The notes beneath the pieces were generated by a model. It made no database searches. It worked only from the letters and a program-made list of their open reading frames with translations, and was not told the DNA's origin. The position numbers were made by a program, and so were the translations under genes. From Slackia sp. (lineage in GTDB: Bacteria > Actinomycetota > Coriobacteriia > Coriobacteriales > Eggerthellaceae), in contig JARIED010000010.1 in the NCBI GenBank assembly GCA_029266945.1, positions 1 to 63,938 on the forward strand: 63,938 bases of DNA, in the 5' to 3' direction. Below are positions 35,303 to 44,052 of this stretch, piece by piece. How positions within the stretch are numbered: position 1 is the stretch's first letter; each line of letters opens with the position of its first letter.

Positions 35303-35596
35303 TCAGTTTTTGAGATCGGCCTGGTCGCCGGGGTTTTCGTCGGGGGAGAACCAATAGACGGTTTCGCCTTTGTCCTCGTCGTCGGGCAGGAGGTCATGCA
35401 GAGAGATATCGAGTCCTCCCGCGATGCGAAGCAACGTGCGCAGCGAAGGGTTGCCCTCGCCCTGCTCGATCGAGAGGATCTGGTTGTGATGGACGCCTAC
35501 CATCATGCCGAATTCGCGCAGACTCAGCCCCGCACGCTTTCGAAGGGTTCGAATGCGCGCGCCAAGTCGATTGCTATATTCGTCGAATGCGGCCAT
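35303..35596 (-). CDS. XRE-family transcriptional regulator
   Basis: 97-aa protein: helix-turn-helix of the Cro/C1 type at residues 10-66 (LRKRAGLSLREFGMMVGVHHNQILSIEQGEGNPSLRTLLRIAGGL is the region, key residues L24, F28 and Q44), then a short acidic tail. Start ATG 35596. A 24-bp inverted repeat overlapping a minus-strand TATAGT lies 30 bp upstream, as expected for autorepression. It faces away from the small gene at 35794. Targets beyond itself are unknown. Confidence 0.85.
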   Translation of the reverse strand: MAAFDEYSNRLGARIRTLRKRAGLSLREFGMMVGVHHNQILSIEQGEGNPSLRTLLRIAGGLDISLHDLLPDDEDKGETVYWFSPDENPGDQADLKN

Positions 35597-35625
35597 TGCG
35601 AAAGCGTATTGAGGCCCGATGCGAG

Positions 35626-35649
35626 AATGTCACTATAAAATGTGACATT
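35626..35649. promoter_or_regulatory. Operator over the XRE promoter
   Basis: Arms AATGTCAC (35626-35633) and GTGACATT (35642-35649) are perfectly inverted around an 8-bp AT core. Read on the minus strand the core supplies TATAGT, about 30 nt before the XRE start; read on the plus strand it gives TATAAA. A likely site for the XRE protein itself. Confidence 0.65.
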
Positions 35650-35793
35650 TCGTAATTATGATGAGAAACAGACAGAAGTCGTCGGAGATCGTGCGCCCTG
35701 CCGTTTTCCTGCGCAGACCGCAGGTCGGGCGGGTGTACGCGCCGCTGCGTGATATGCTCCGGCGACAAGCTTGTTTTCTTCAAGGAGGCGGCA

Positions 35794-36078
35794 GTGGTGG
35801 AAGGTGTTTCGCGCAATCTCGATGTCGCGCTGGTCGTGCGCGATTTGAACGATGAAGAGGCCGGATGCGACGAGGTTCTGTTCGGCTGCGCTTTGCGTAA
35901 GGACGACCTGTCGGCGTTTTTCGCCGACCTTGCGAAATTGGTCGAATCCTATGGCGGAGCCCTGTTCGCGGAGCTTTTGGCGCATGACGAAAACGACGAG
36001 GTTCTTGCGTCGGCCCGCCGTCGTTGGCTCGACGACGCGCCGAATGGCTTGGCCGAAAGCGCACGTCCCGTCGTCTAG
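35794..36078 (+). CDS. Small protein of unknown function
   Basis: 94 aa, acidic, no membrane segment or signal peptide. It begins VVEGVSRNLDVALVVRDLND and ends PNGLAESARPVV. I do not recognise a family. The start is GTG 35794 (or 35797), 5 nt after AAGGAGG, a strong site that supports real translation. It is divergent from the XRE gene, and the 144 bp between 35650 and 35793 shows a possible GATATGCT -10 region but nothing firm. Confidence 0.6.
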   Translation: MVEGVSRNLDVALVVRDLNDEEAGCDEVLFGCALRKDDLSAFFADLAKLVESYGGALFAELLAHDENDEVLASARRRWLDDAPNGLAESARPVV

Positions 36079-36278
36079 GAAGGGCGCGCCCCTCGAAAGC
36101 CCGAACAGGAATCCTGCTGCGGCCGCGGTCGCCCGTCCGCTGCGAGCCGGGCGAAGAATCCGCCGTCGACCTGCGAACGTTTCCCGGCGACGATTGTCCT
36201 CGGCAGGCCGAAACCCCGCCTGAAGATGGCGTATCATTCGATTCCGCGCACGATTGATTCCCGAGCATAGGAGCGGTT

Positions 36279-36518
36279 ATGAATCTCGAAGACTGGCAGA
36301 CGCGCGTCGACAGCATCGATTTGGGCGATATGCGCCTGTATCACGCCTACGCGTTCAACGAAAAGACCAAGCAGGTCATCGAAGGCGACACCGAGCATCC
36401 CGACGAGGAGTTCGTGCGCATGCGCTTCCAACAGCAGCTCATGGGCACGCTGATGCAGATGGAAATGGAAGAGCAGATGCGCGCCGCGCAAGAGAGGCGT
36501 GCCCAGGCAGACGAATAG
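36279..36518 (+). CDS. Small protein of unknown function
   Basis: 79 aa, strongly charged, with a helical Met/Gln/Glu-rich C-terminal third (MGTLMQMEMEEQMRAAQ). AGGAG 7 nt before ATG 36279 supports expression. I do not recognise a family. It sits alone between 200 bp of apparently empty DNA upstream and folD downstream. Confidence 0.6.
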   Translation: MNLEDWQTRVDSIDLGDMRLYHAYAFNEKTKQVIEGDTEHPDEEFVRMRFQQQLMGTLMQMEMEEQMRAAQERRAQADE

Positions 36519-36699
36519 CCCCGAGCTTTCGACCGATGAGGCTGCCGCCTTTTGCCGAATCGACGGCCGCGGCGGGGCATGCCCGAATTCGTTTCGACCG
36601 CTTTTCCGCCTGCGTGCGCATCGTCGATGCGCGGTGGGGTAGAATGCCCGAATCCGGAAAGCACTGATCGCGGACGAAGCGCCGCATGAGGGGGAAATC

Positions 36700-37560
36700 G
36701 TGGCTTTGGAACTGCTGGGAAAGCCTGTTATCGCTGCATTGAAAGAGAATCTGATCGGCCGCACGGAAGCGCTCAAGGCCGCAGGCGTCGTGCCGACGCT
36801 TGCGATAGTGCGCGTGGGCGAGCGCGAAGACGACTTGTCCTACGAGCGCACGGCGCTCAAGCGAGCCGAGGGCCTGGGTATCGAGGTGCGTCGCTTCGTG
36901 CTGGCCGAAGACGCGGGCCAGGACGCGCTGATGGACGTCATCGCGCAGGTCAACGACGATGCGGGCATCCACGGCTGCCTGATGTTCCGCCCGCTTCCGC
37001 GCGTCTACGACGAAGAGGCCGCCTGCGAGGTGCTCGATCCCTCGAAAGACATCGACGGCATCGGTCGCGCGGCGCTGGCGCGCGTGTTCACGGGTCGCGG
37101 CGAAGGCTTCGCGCCCTGCACGGCCGCGGCATGTCTCGAGATGCTCGACGCCTACGGCATCGACGTCGCCGGCAAGCGCGTGGCGGTGGTGGGCCGCAGC
37201 CTCGTGATCGGTCGTCCCGTGGCCATGATGCTGCTCGAGCGCAACGCGACGGTGACCGTATGCCATTCGTGCACGCGCAATCTGGAGGGAACGATCCGCG
37301 AGGCCGAGGTCGTGGTGCTTGCCACCGGCCACGCGAAGGCCTATGGCGCGGAGTGCTTCGGCGAGGGGCAGGTCGTCCTCGACGTGGGTATCAACGTCGA
37401 CGCGGAGGGCGCCCTGTGCGGCGATGCCGACTACGAGGCCGCGGCGGCGGCCGTGGGCGAGACGGGGGCGATCACGCCGGTGCCCCGCGGCATCGGGGGC
37501 GTCACCACGAGCGTGTTGATGAAGCATGTGGTGGAGGCGGCCGAAAAGACCGTATTCTAA
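36700..37560 (+). CDS. folD: Methylene-THF dehydrogenase / methenyl-THF cyclohydrolase
   Basis: Bifunctional one-carbon enzyme interconverting methylene- and formyl-tetrahydrofolate. 286 aa, normal length. The lysine of the cyclohydrolase site is in SYERTALKRAEGLGI, the nucleotide-binding part is VAVVGRSLVIGRPVAMMLL, and the C-terminal motif reads PVPRGIGGVTTSVL, where most homologues have PVPGGVGPMT. So two loop residues differ from the usual pattern. Start GTG 36700 after GAGGGGGA. It complements folE and folB earlier in the window, but is not linked to them. Confidence 0.92.
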   Translation: MALELLGKPVIAALKENLIGRTEALKAAGVVPTLAIVRVGEREDDLSYERTALKRAEGLGIEVRRFVLAEDAGQDALMDVIAQVNDDAGIHGCLMFRPLPRVYDEEAACEVLDPSKDIDGIGRAALARVFTGRGEGFAPCTAAACLEMLDAYGIDVAGKRVAVVGRSLVIGRPVAMMLLERNATVTVCHSCTRNLEGTIREAEVVVLATGHAKAYGAECFGEGQVVLDVGINVDAEGALCGDADYEAAAAAVGETGAITPVPRGIGGVTTSVLMKHVVEAAEKTVF

Positions 37561-37693
37561 GGTCGGTTCTAACTTTATATATTGGCACAAGAAAAGGGAG
37601 GACGCGCGGCGCGCATTTTCCCCTATTCGTGCGGCTGAGCTGTCGCGGTGTCGGCCGCGTTCGGTCGCTTTCGACCCGAGAAAGGGCAGGGGC

Positions 37694-38565
37694 CTACTTG
37701 TATTCCATGATGCCCCAGTTGAGGTAGGGCTTGGCGGTGGTTGCGTGAGCGTCGACCAGGCGGAAGCGGACCGTGCCGTCGTCCATCTTCCGCATCTGGG
37801 TGGTCACGGTGGCGCCGGGCATGACCGGCGCGCACATGCGGACCTTGAAGCGGGTGAGGCGCTCGGGCTCGCCCGGCATGAAGGTGTCGATCATATGGCG
37901 CATGGCGATGCTGCCGTAGCCGAGGCCGAAGTAGAACGGGATCGGGAAGCCGGCCTCCTTGGCGGTCGGCCAGTCGACGTGCAGCGGATGCAGCATGCCG
38001 GTCAGGCGGAAGGCCAGGCCCGCGTTCATGGCGATGGTCTCGCTCATTTCGAAGTCGGGCTCGCGGTCGGGCATCTCGACGACATCCGCGGGAGGCTTCT
38101 CGCCGCCCAGGCCGCCGTCATAGATCAGGCAGTCCCAGGTTTCGCACTCGCAGACGAGCGTGCCGTCGTCGTCGAAGATGTCGGAGTGCTCCTGGCACAG
38201 CAGGCCCTTGCCGGGACCGCGGTCCCACACGCCCACGACGGTGACGTCGGTGGAAAGCGTGCCGCTCTTCTGGGCCAGGCGGTTCATGTCGCTCTTGATT
38301 TTGAGGTCGATGCCCCAGTGCAGGGTGCCGCGCAGGTCGGCGCCGTAATCGATGGGGTTGGTCACTTCGCCGCACACGAGAGGCATGGCGCCGAAGATGG
38401 GGAGGACCTTAAGGCCGCCAGGCGGTATTCGTTGTAATACTCTTCTCCGGCCTTCATGTCGTGGCCGCAGTTGCAGCCGACGGCGAACAGGTTGAGCTTC
38501 TCCATGCTGTAGTCGAACTTGAACAGACTGTACTTCTCTCCGACGACGGATGCATCGATTGCCAT
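37694..38565 (-). pseudogene. MaoC-like enoyl-CoA hydratase, frameshifted
   Basis: Starts ATG 38565 behind AGGAGGAATCGCC with VVGEKYSLFKFDYSMEKL, the usual opening of MaoC-type (R)-hydratases. After NEYRLAA the frame is lost at about 38405-38415, and the rest (LKVLPIFGAMP to GIMEYK, stop 37694) continues in another frame with no gap in the expected protein. A single-base change explains it, so sequencing error is possible; no slippery sequence for programmed shifting is seen. It would hydrate a CoA-thioester made by the neighbouring CoA-transferase, which is also broken. Confidence 0.85.
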
Positions 38566-38750
38566 GGCGATTCCTCCTCTTTCGGGTATATGTGCAAAGG
38601 CCTGGTTCGGCTGGGCACTCGAAACACGGCGGGGCGCTTGTAGAGAAGCCCCCGCCGCGGCCCGCGGGCGTGTGCGCCTTTGTTCGCCCGCGGCAGGCTG
38701 CCTGCTGCAACGGAAGGCCGTGACGAATAGTCTGGGTTCGGCCCCTCGCG

Positions 38751-39961
38751 TTAGCCGAGGCGAATAGTGCCGTTGTCGGCGAGACGGGCGATTTCGTCTT
38801 CGGCATACCCGAGTTCGGCAAGAATGCTCTGGGTGTCATAGCCGAGTTTGGGCATGGGGCGCCAGATCTGTCCGGGATTGTTCTTGAATTCGGGGACGGG
38901 CTTGAATCCCTTGGTGGTCTTGCCTTCGCGGTTCTCCCGCTCGATGAAGCAGTTGCGCGCCTGGTAATGGGCGTCTTTTTCCATGTATTCGATCGTGTAG
39001 ACGCGATTGGCGGGGATGTTGGCCTGCGCGAACGGGTCTTCAAGCTCGTCCAGGATCTTGGTCTTGACCCAGTCCTCGAGGTGCTTCTGGATCTCGTCGG
39101 CATGCGGGTTCGTGAGCCACAGCGCGGTCGAGCCCTCAGAGATGTCTTCGGTTCCCCAAAGATGTCCCAGGCCGATCTGGTCGAGCAGCCAATGGTTTTC
39201 CTTGGCGCCGTAGAGCACGATGGCGATGTCGCCGTCGGGAGCCTCGAAGGTGCCGATGCCGCACAGGTCCTGGCTGCGATCGCCGCGGCGCGGATAGGTG
39301 ATGCCTGCGTTGAGGTAGTCGATGTTGTAGTACAGGCTCATGCGCGCCATGACTTCGAACATGGCGACGTCGACACTTCCGCCCTTGTCCGTGGCGCGTG
39401 CGTTGATCACGCCTGCGAGGGCGGCGCCCACCGTGTTCACGGCGGTGAAGTAATCGCCCAGGATGGGTGCGGCGGCGAAGGGCTTGTCGACGGTGCCGTT
39501 CTAGGCCATGTAGCCGCCGAAGGCCTGGATCATGTGGTCGTGCGCGGGACCTCGATGCGGTCGGGCGAGCCGTACTGGCCGAAGCTGGAAACGTGAACGA
39601 TGACGAGCTTGGCATTGACTTCCCACAAGACGTCGTCGCCGAGGCCCTTGCGCTCATAGGTCGGGCCCTTGCCCGCCTGGATGAAGATGTCGGCGTCCTT
39701 GATGAGGCGGAAGAACACCTCGCGTCCTTCTTCGCTGAAGGGATTCATGGAAATGCTCTTCTGGTTACGGCGCGCCTGCTCTTTGATGAACATGGTGTCG
39801 CGCATCGTGTCGCCGTAGTAGGCGTTCTCCATCCAGATGACGTCGGCGCCCCAGTCGGTCATCATGGCCGCTGCGGTGGGAGCGGCTACCTCGACTGCCT
39901 GATAGACGACTTTGACGCTATCGAGAGGACCGAAGGACGGTTTGTTCTTAGTGAGTTCCAT
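38751..39961 (-). pseudogene. Family III (CaiB/BaiF) CoA-transferase, broken twice
   Basis: Begins ATG 39961 (LTKNKPSFGPLDSVKVV, then MMTDWGADVIWMEN). The frame shifts near 39540-39552, the continuation reads AHDHMIQAFGGYMA, then an in-frame TAG at 39503-39501, then NGTVDKPFAAAPILGDYFTAVNTVG and the rest of a normal C-terminal half to the stop at 38751. Two separate lesions make real decay more likely than one read error. The family moves CoA between carboxylic acids, in carnitine, bile acid or aromatic acid catabolism; the substrate here is unknown. Confidence 0.88.
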
Positions 39962-40009
39962 TCCTCGTGCTCGACGACGCGCGGCATCGGTTCGAGTACG
40001 GAGTTACCA

Positions 40010-41098
40010 TTGGCTTTTCGAATCGGCGATGCCGCCGCAGCGCGCTTGAAGGAAGCGCATCCGTTTATAAGTTTCGTGCCTCTTTTCGCGTGGCATTTTC
40101 GCTTCTGGTTCGCTCCGACGGCGGCGCCGTTCGCAGACCTGCTTTCCGCCGACACGGCCGCTTCGTGGCTTGCGTATCTGGCGACGAGCGTCGTCGCCTT
40201 GCTCGCGGAGGTGGAGTCGTATTGCTTTCTTTTGTGGGGCGAGCGCCTTTCGTCGTTGAGCTATCGCGGCACGTCCACCGACGCCGTGGTCAGAGTCATC
40301 TAGGCCGTGGCGAGCGCGGCGTGTTTCTTCCTGCTGACCATCATTCTCTCGCGCGACCTGATCGGCGGCGATTGGGCCTACGGTTACGGTTTGGTGGCGG
40401 GAACGCTTGCCATTCTGGTCGCGTCGGCGGTCGTGGGCGTGCGCACCAAGGTCGACAATCCCTTCCGCATCATTCCATGGCTGCTCGTCATGGTGCTAGT
40501 CGCCTTCGCGTTGTTCTTGGGCCTCGGCGGAAAGGCGAACGGCTTCTCGTTCTTTTTCACCGCGCTGGTGTATTCGTCGTTCGAGCTGCTGCTCATGGGA
40601 TATTTCGTAGTGGTTGCCCAAAAGGGCGCCGCATCGTCGGCCGTCGCGATCGGCGTGAGCTTGGGCTTGTTCCGCCTGGGCGTGTTTTTGGGCGATTCGG
40701 CATCGGTGACGCTCGAGTCGGCGGGCATGGAGGTGTCGGCGCTGGTCGATTTCATGGCGTCGATCTGCCTGTGCATCGTGGCCGTCCTGCTGCTGTCCTT
40801 CGTGTCCGAAGGCCGCTACATGGAGACGCTCACGAAGAAGACGGCCGACATCGGCGGCGAGGCGCTGGCCAAGGCGTGCGACGACACGGCGAGCGAGTTC
40901 GCGCTCTCCCCGCGCGAGTGCGAGGTGCTCGAGCTGATAGTGCGCGGTTATGCGGTGGACAACATGGCCGAAAAGCTCGTCATCTCCCCGCATACGGCGC
41001 GCGCCCACATACGTCATGTATACGAGAAGACGCAGATGCATAAGAAAAGCGTGTTGATCGGATACGTGATGGAGCAGACCTCCCACTACGAAAACTAG
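40010..41098 (+). pseudogene. LuxR-type regulator with membrane domain, amber-interrupted
   Basis: A possible start is TTG 40010, 6 nt after GGAG. The frame runs through two membrane segments, meets TAG at 40301-40303, and continues in frame (AVASAACFFLL) through about six more helices to a LuxR helix-turn-helix (LSPRECEVLELIVRGYAVDNM, HTARAHIRHVYEK). Polytopic LuxR regulators of this kind are common beside catabolic genes in Eggerthellaceae. Only about 50 bp separate its start from the divergent CoA-transferase, too little for normal promoters, so some upstream DNA may be lost. A GTG at 40307 could still give a 263-aa C-terminal product. Confidence 0.78.
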
Positions 41099-41134
41099 GG
41101 TCGTTGCTCGACGATTCGGCTCCTCACGTCGAAC

Positions 41135-41208
41135 TTTGCATCGATTTGACGTTCGTTCGTCGACATTTGCATCGATCTGACGCTCCTCTGACGCTCATTT
41201 GATAGCGC
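41135..41208 (+). promoter_or_regulatory. Pho box: 11-bp-period direct repeats before pstS
   Basis: Three consecutive 11-mers, TCTGACGCTCC, TCTGACGCTCA and TTTGATAGCGC (41176-41208), preceded by TTTGCATCGA. The pair TTTGCATCGA-TTTGACGTTCG occurs once more 31 bp upstream (41135-41155). Tandem repeats at 11-bp spacing are how PhoB/PhoP-type dimers bind. The cognate regulator is encoded in the operon at 45532. Confidence 0.8.
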
Positions 41209-41270
41209 GTCCTTAGAGTTCATCGCGGCGTTTTAAGCAATGAAATCTTCGATGAAAGGAACGTCTTACC

Positions 41271-42161
41271 ATGAAGTCTAAGAAACTCCTCGCTCTGGCG
41301 CTGTCGTGCGTCTGCGCTCTCGGCGCGTTCGCGCTGGTCGGCTGCTCTTCGGGCGGCGGCGAGTCCTCCGACGGCTCCGCTCCTGCGGAGAACGGCGGCG
41401 CGATTTCGGTTATCTCCCGCGAGGACGGTTCGGGCACCCGCGGCGCATTCACCGAGCTGTTCGGCGTGCTCGACGACAACAAGAAGGACGCTACCACCTC
41501 TTCCGCCGTCGTCACCAACTCCACCTCAGTCATGATGACCACCGTCGCCGGCGACCCCGCTTCCATCGGCTACATCTCCCTGGGCTCTGTCAATGAAACC
41601 GTCAAGCCCGTCAAGATCGACGGCGTGGCCCCCTCCGCCGAAGGCGTCAAGGACGGTTCCTACAAGGTCGCCCGTCCCTTCAACGTCGTCACCAAGGACG
41701 GCATGTCCGAGGTCGCTCAGGACTTCCTGAACTTCATCATGAGCGCCGAGGGCCAGGAAGTCGTCGACTCCGAGTATGTCTCCGTCGCTGATTCCGCCGC
41801 CTCTTACACTGCCTCCGGCAAGTCTGGCAAGGTGGTCGTGGCGGGCTCCTCCTCCGTCGCCCCGATCATGGAGAAGCTTGCCGAGGCCTATGAAGCCCTC
41901 AACCCCGATGTCAAGGTCGAGGTCCAGCAGTCCGACTCCTCCACCGGCGTCCAGTCTGCCATCGACGGCACCTGCGACCTGGGCATGGCTTCTCGTGAGC
42001 TGAAAGATTCCGAACTTTCCCAGGGCGTTAAGCCCGTCGTGATCGCCATGGACGGCATCGCTGTCATCGTGAACAACGGCTCCTCCGTCGACGACCTCGC
42101 TTCCGATCAGGTCAAGGGTATCTTCACCGGCGATATCACCGACTGGTCTGAAATCGCTTAA
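41271..42161 (+). CDS. pstS: Phosphate-binding lipoprotein PstS, circularly permuted
   Basis: Extracellular phosphate receptor of the Pst ABC importer. Signal peptide with lipobox ALVGC (Cys25), then a Ser/Gly linker. Domain order is reversed. First comes the half normally C-terminal (VISREDGSGTRGAF, GDPASIGYISLGSV, NFIMSAEGQEVV; residues 44-170). Then the half normally N-terminal (AGSSSVAPIMEKLAEAYE, DLGMASRELKDSEL, VIAMDGIAVIVN, IFTGDITDWSEIA; residues 188-296). The protein ends where the usual protein crosses to its second half. Both phosphate-binding loops (GSSSV and GSGTR) are present, so function is expected. Start ATG 41271 after GAAAGGA. Codon use is more Phe/Ser-TCC biased than neighbours, as for high expression. 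Confidence 0.93.
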   Translation: MKSKKLLALALSCVCALGAFALVGCSSGGGESSDGSAPAENGGAISVISREDGSGTRGAFTELFGVLDDNKKDATTSSAVVTNSTSVMMTTVAGDPASIGYISLGSVNETVKPVKIDGVAPSAEGVKDGSYKVARPFNVVTKDGMSEVAQDFLNFIMSAEGQEVVDSEYVSVADSAASYTASGKSGKVVVAGSSSVAPIMEKLAEAYEALNPDVKVEVQQSDSSTGVQSAIDGTCDLGMASRELKDSELSQGVKPVVIAMDGIAVIVNNGSSVDDLASDQVKGIFTGDITDWSEIA

Positions 42162-42176
42162 CGATAGCGATACGTT

Positions 42177-43028
42177 ATGAAAAGCATCAAAGAAACGGTA
42201 GCGAAGGTGCTTTTCATGGCTGCCGCGGGGGTTTCGATCCTCGCGGTTGCCCTGATTTGCGTCTTCCTCTTCGCAAGCGGCGTCCCGGCCATCGCCGAGA
42301 TCGGTCCGCTGGAGCTCCTTACCGGCACCGTCTGGAAGCCCGGTAGCGATATCTACGGCATTCTGCCGATGATTCTGGGCAGCATCTACTCCACGCTGGG
42401 CGCTCTGGTGATCGGCGTGCCGATCGGCCTGTTCTGCGCGGTGTATCTGTCCCGCTTCGCCAGCCCCCGCATCAAGCGCCTTCTGACTCCGGGCGTCGAG
42501 CTTCTGGCGGGCATCCCCTCCGTCATCTACGGCTTCTTCGGACTGGTGGTTCTGGTTCCGCTGATTCGCCAGGTGTTCCATGTGCAAGGCATGAGCCTGC
42601 TCGTCGCCTCGATTATCTTGGGCGTCATGATCTTGCCCACGATTATCACGGTGGCGCGCAATTCCCTCGATGCCGTGCCTGAGAGCTACTACGAAGGCGC
42701 GCTCGCCCTGGGCGCCGACCATGAGCGCAGCGTGTTCCGCGTGCTCGTTCCCGCAGCGGGCTCGGGCATCATGGCGGGCGTCGTCTTGGGCGTCGGCCGC
42801 GCCATCGGCGAGACCATGGCCGTCGTCATGATCGCAGGCAACCAGGTCCAGATTCCCAACAGCCTGCTCGACGGCGTGCGCACCCTTACCACCAACATCG
42901 TCATGGAGATGGGCTATGCGGCCGATCTGCACAGGGACGCCCTGATCGCCACCGCGGTCGTGCTGTTCGTGTTCGTCCTGGTGATCAATCTGGTGTTCGC
43001 CGCATTGAATGCGAGGTCGAAGAAGTAA
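42177..43028 (+). CDS. pstC: Phosphate ABC transporter permease PstC
   Basis: 283-aa permease with six helices and the cytoplasmic EAA-type loop (ALALGADHERSVFRVLVPAAGSGIMAG). GIPSVIYGFFGL and VGRAIGETMAVVMIAGN are signature stretches of the phosphate branch. It forms the channel with PstA. Start ATG 42177, 15 bp after pstS; the stop TAA overlaps the pstA ATG, so they are translationally coupled. Confidence 0.95.
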   Translation: MKSIKETVAKVLFMAAAGVSILAVALICVFLFASGVPAIAEIGPLELLTGTVWKPGSDIYGILPMILGSIYSTLGALVIGVPIGLFCAVYLSRFASPRIKRLLTPGVELLAGIPSVIYGFFGLVVLVPLIRQVFHVQGMSLLVASIILGVMILPTIITVARNSLDAVPESYYEGALALGADHERSVFRVLVPAAGSGIMAGVVLGVGRAIGETMAVVMIAGNQVQIPNSLLDGVRTLTTNIVMEMGYAADLHRDALIATAVVLFVFVLVINLVFAALNARSKK

Positions 43029-43912
43029 TGGAACAGAAAACGAATTCCGCCGCGGTGTCGAAAAACGCGCCCGCCGAAGCCCCCAAGAAGCCCCATCGCA
43101 AGGTTTCTTCGACGATCCTCGGCGTGCTCGTGCACATCGCGGCCGTGGCGACCGCCGCGACCCTCGTCATCATCGTCGGCTACATCTTGGTCATGGGCAT
43201 CCCCGCGTTCAACCCCGACTTGTTCGCCTTGGAGTACAACTCCCAGAACGTCTCGATGCTGCCGTCTTTGGTGAACACCCTGCTCGCCGTGGCCCTGACT
43301 CTCGTGATCGCCGTGCCTTTGGGCGTCATGGCTGCCGTCTTTTTGGTCGAATACACCACGCGCGGCAACAAGTTCGTCAAAGTGGTCCGCATCACCGCAG
43401 AAACCCTGGCGGGCATTCCCTCCATCGTGTATGGACTGTTCGGCATGCTGTTCTTCGTTACGTTTCTCGGCTGGGGCCTTTCGCTTCTGTCGGGCTGCTT
43501 GACGCTTGCCATCATGGTCTTGCCTACGATTATGCGCACCACCGAAGAGGCGCTGCGCGCGGTGCCTGACTCGTATCGCGAAGGCAGCTTCGGCCTGGGC
43601 GCAGGCCGCTTGCGCACCGTGCTTTCGGTCGTGCTCCCGCCCGCCATGCCAGGCATTCTCGGCGGCATCATCCTGTCGATCGGTCGTATCGTCGGCGAGT
43701 CTGCGGCGCTTATCTTCACGGCCGGCACCGTCGCGGCCATTCCGGGCGGAATTTTCGACTCGGTGCGCACCATGTCGGTCCATATGTACGTGCTTTCCTG
43801 CGAGGGCTTGCATATCGACGCGACCTACGCCACCGCCGTCGTGCTTCTCATCATCGTGGTGGCCATCAACGCCTTGGCGTCGTTCGCCGCCAAGCGTCTG
43901 ACCAAAGTCTAG
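43028..43912 (+). CDS. pstA: Phosphate ABC transporter permease PstA
   Basis: 294-aa second permease. The hydrophilic N-terminal stretch of about 30 residues is followed by six helices; the EAA loop reads GSFGLGAGRLRTVLSVVLPPAMPG, and GIPSIVYGLFGML and GRIVGESAALIFTAG are family signatures. Pairs with PstC. ATG 43028 overlaps the pstC stop (TAATG). After it comes a 140-bp gap with a GC-rich hairpin before pstB. Confidence 0.95.
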   Translation: MEQKTNSAAVSKNAPAEAPKKPHRKVSSTILGVLVHIAAVATAATLVIIVGYILVMGIPAFNPDLFALEYNSQNVSMLPSLVNTLLAVALTLVIAVPLGVMAAVFLVEYTTRGNKFVKVVRITAETLAGIPSIVYGLFGMLFFVTFLGWGLSLLSGCLTLAIMVLPTIMRTTEEALRAVPDSYREGSFGLGAGRLRTVLSVVLPPAMPGILGGIILSIGRIVGESAALIFTAGTVAAIPGGIFDSVRTMSVHMYVLSCEGLHIDATYATAVVLLIIVVAINALASFAAKRLTKV

Positions 43913-44014
43913 TGCGACAGGCTTTGCGTCGGAATGGCGGCCGGGCTCGGGAGCATTTCGGCAGGTGCGGGCCCGCCGCTTAGCATCGGCACGATGCCGT
44001 TTCGGTAAAGACCG

Positions 44015-44034
44015 GGCGCCGCTTGGGCGCCTTT
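44015..44034 (+). terminator. Weak hairpin between pstA and pstB
   Basis: GGCGCC-GCTTG-GGCGCC followed by TTTC. The stem is only 6 bp and the T run is three bases. It may slow transcription or protect the upstream mRNA end rather than terminate. Confidence 0.35.
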
Positions 44035-44052
44035 CAAGAAAGGAACGAACGC

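Noticed and set aside
38395..38425. Programmed ribosomal frameshift in the MaoC gene
   Set aside because: No slippery heptamer and no stimulatory structure are seen; the neighbour gene is also broken, so decay or read error is simpler.
40307..41098. Intact 263-aa LuxR regulator starting at GTG 40307
   Set aside because: Membrane-segment coding continues in the same frame upstream of the TAG, and no ribosome site precedes this GTG. Interruption is the better reading, though a short product is possible.
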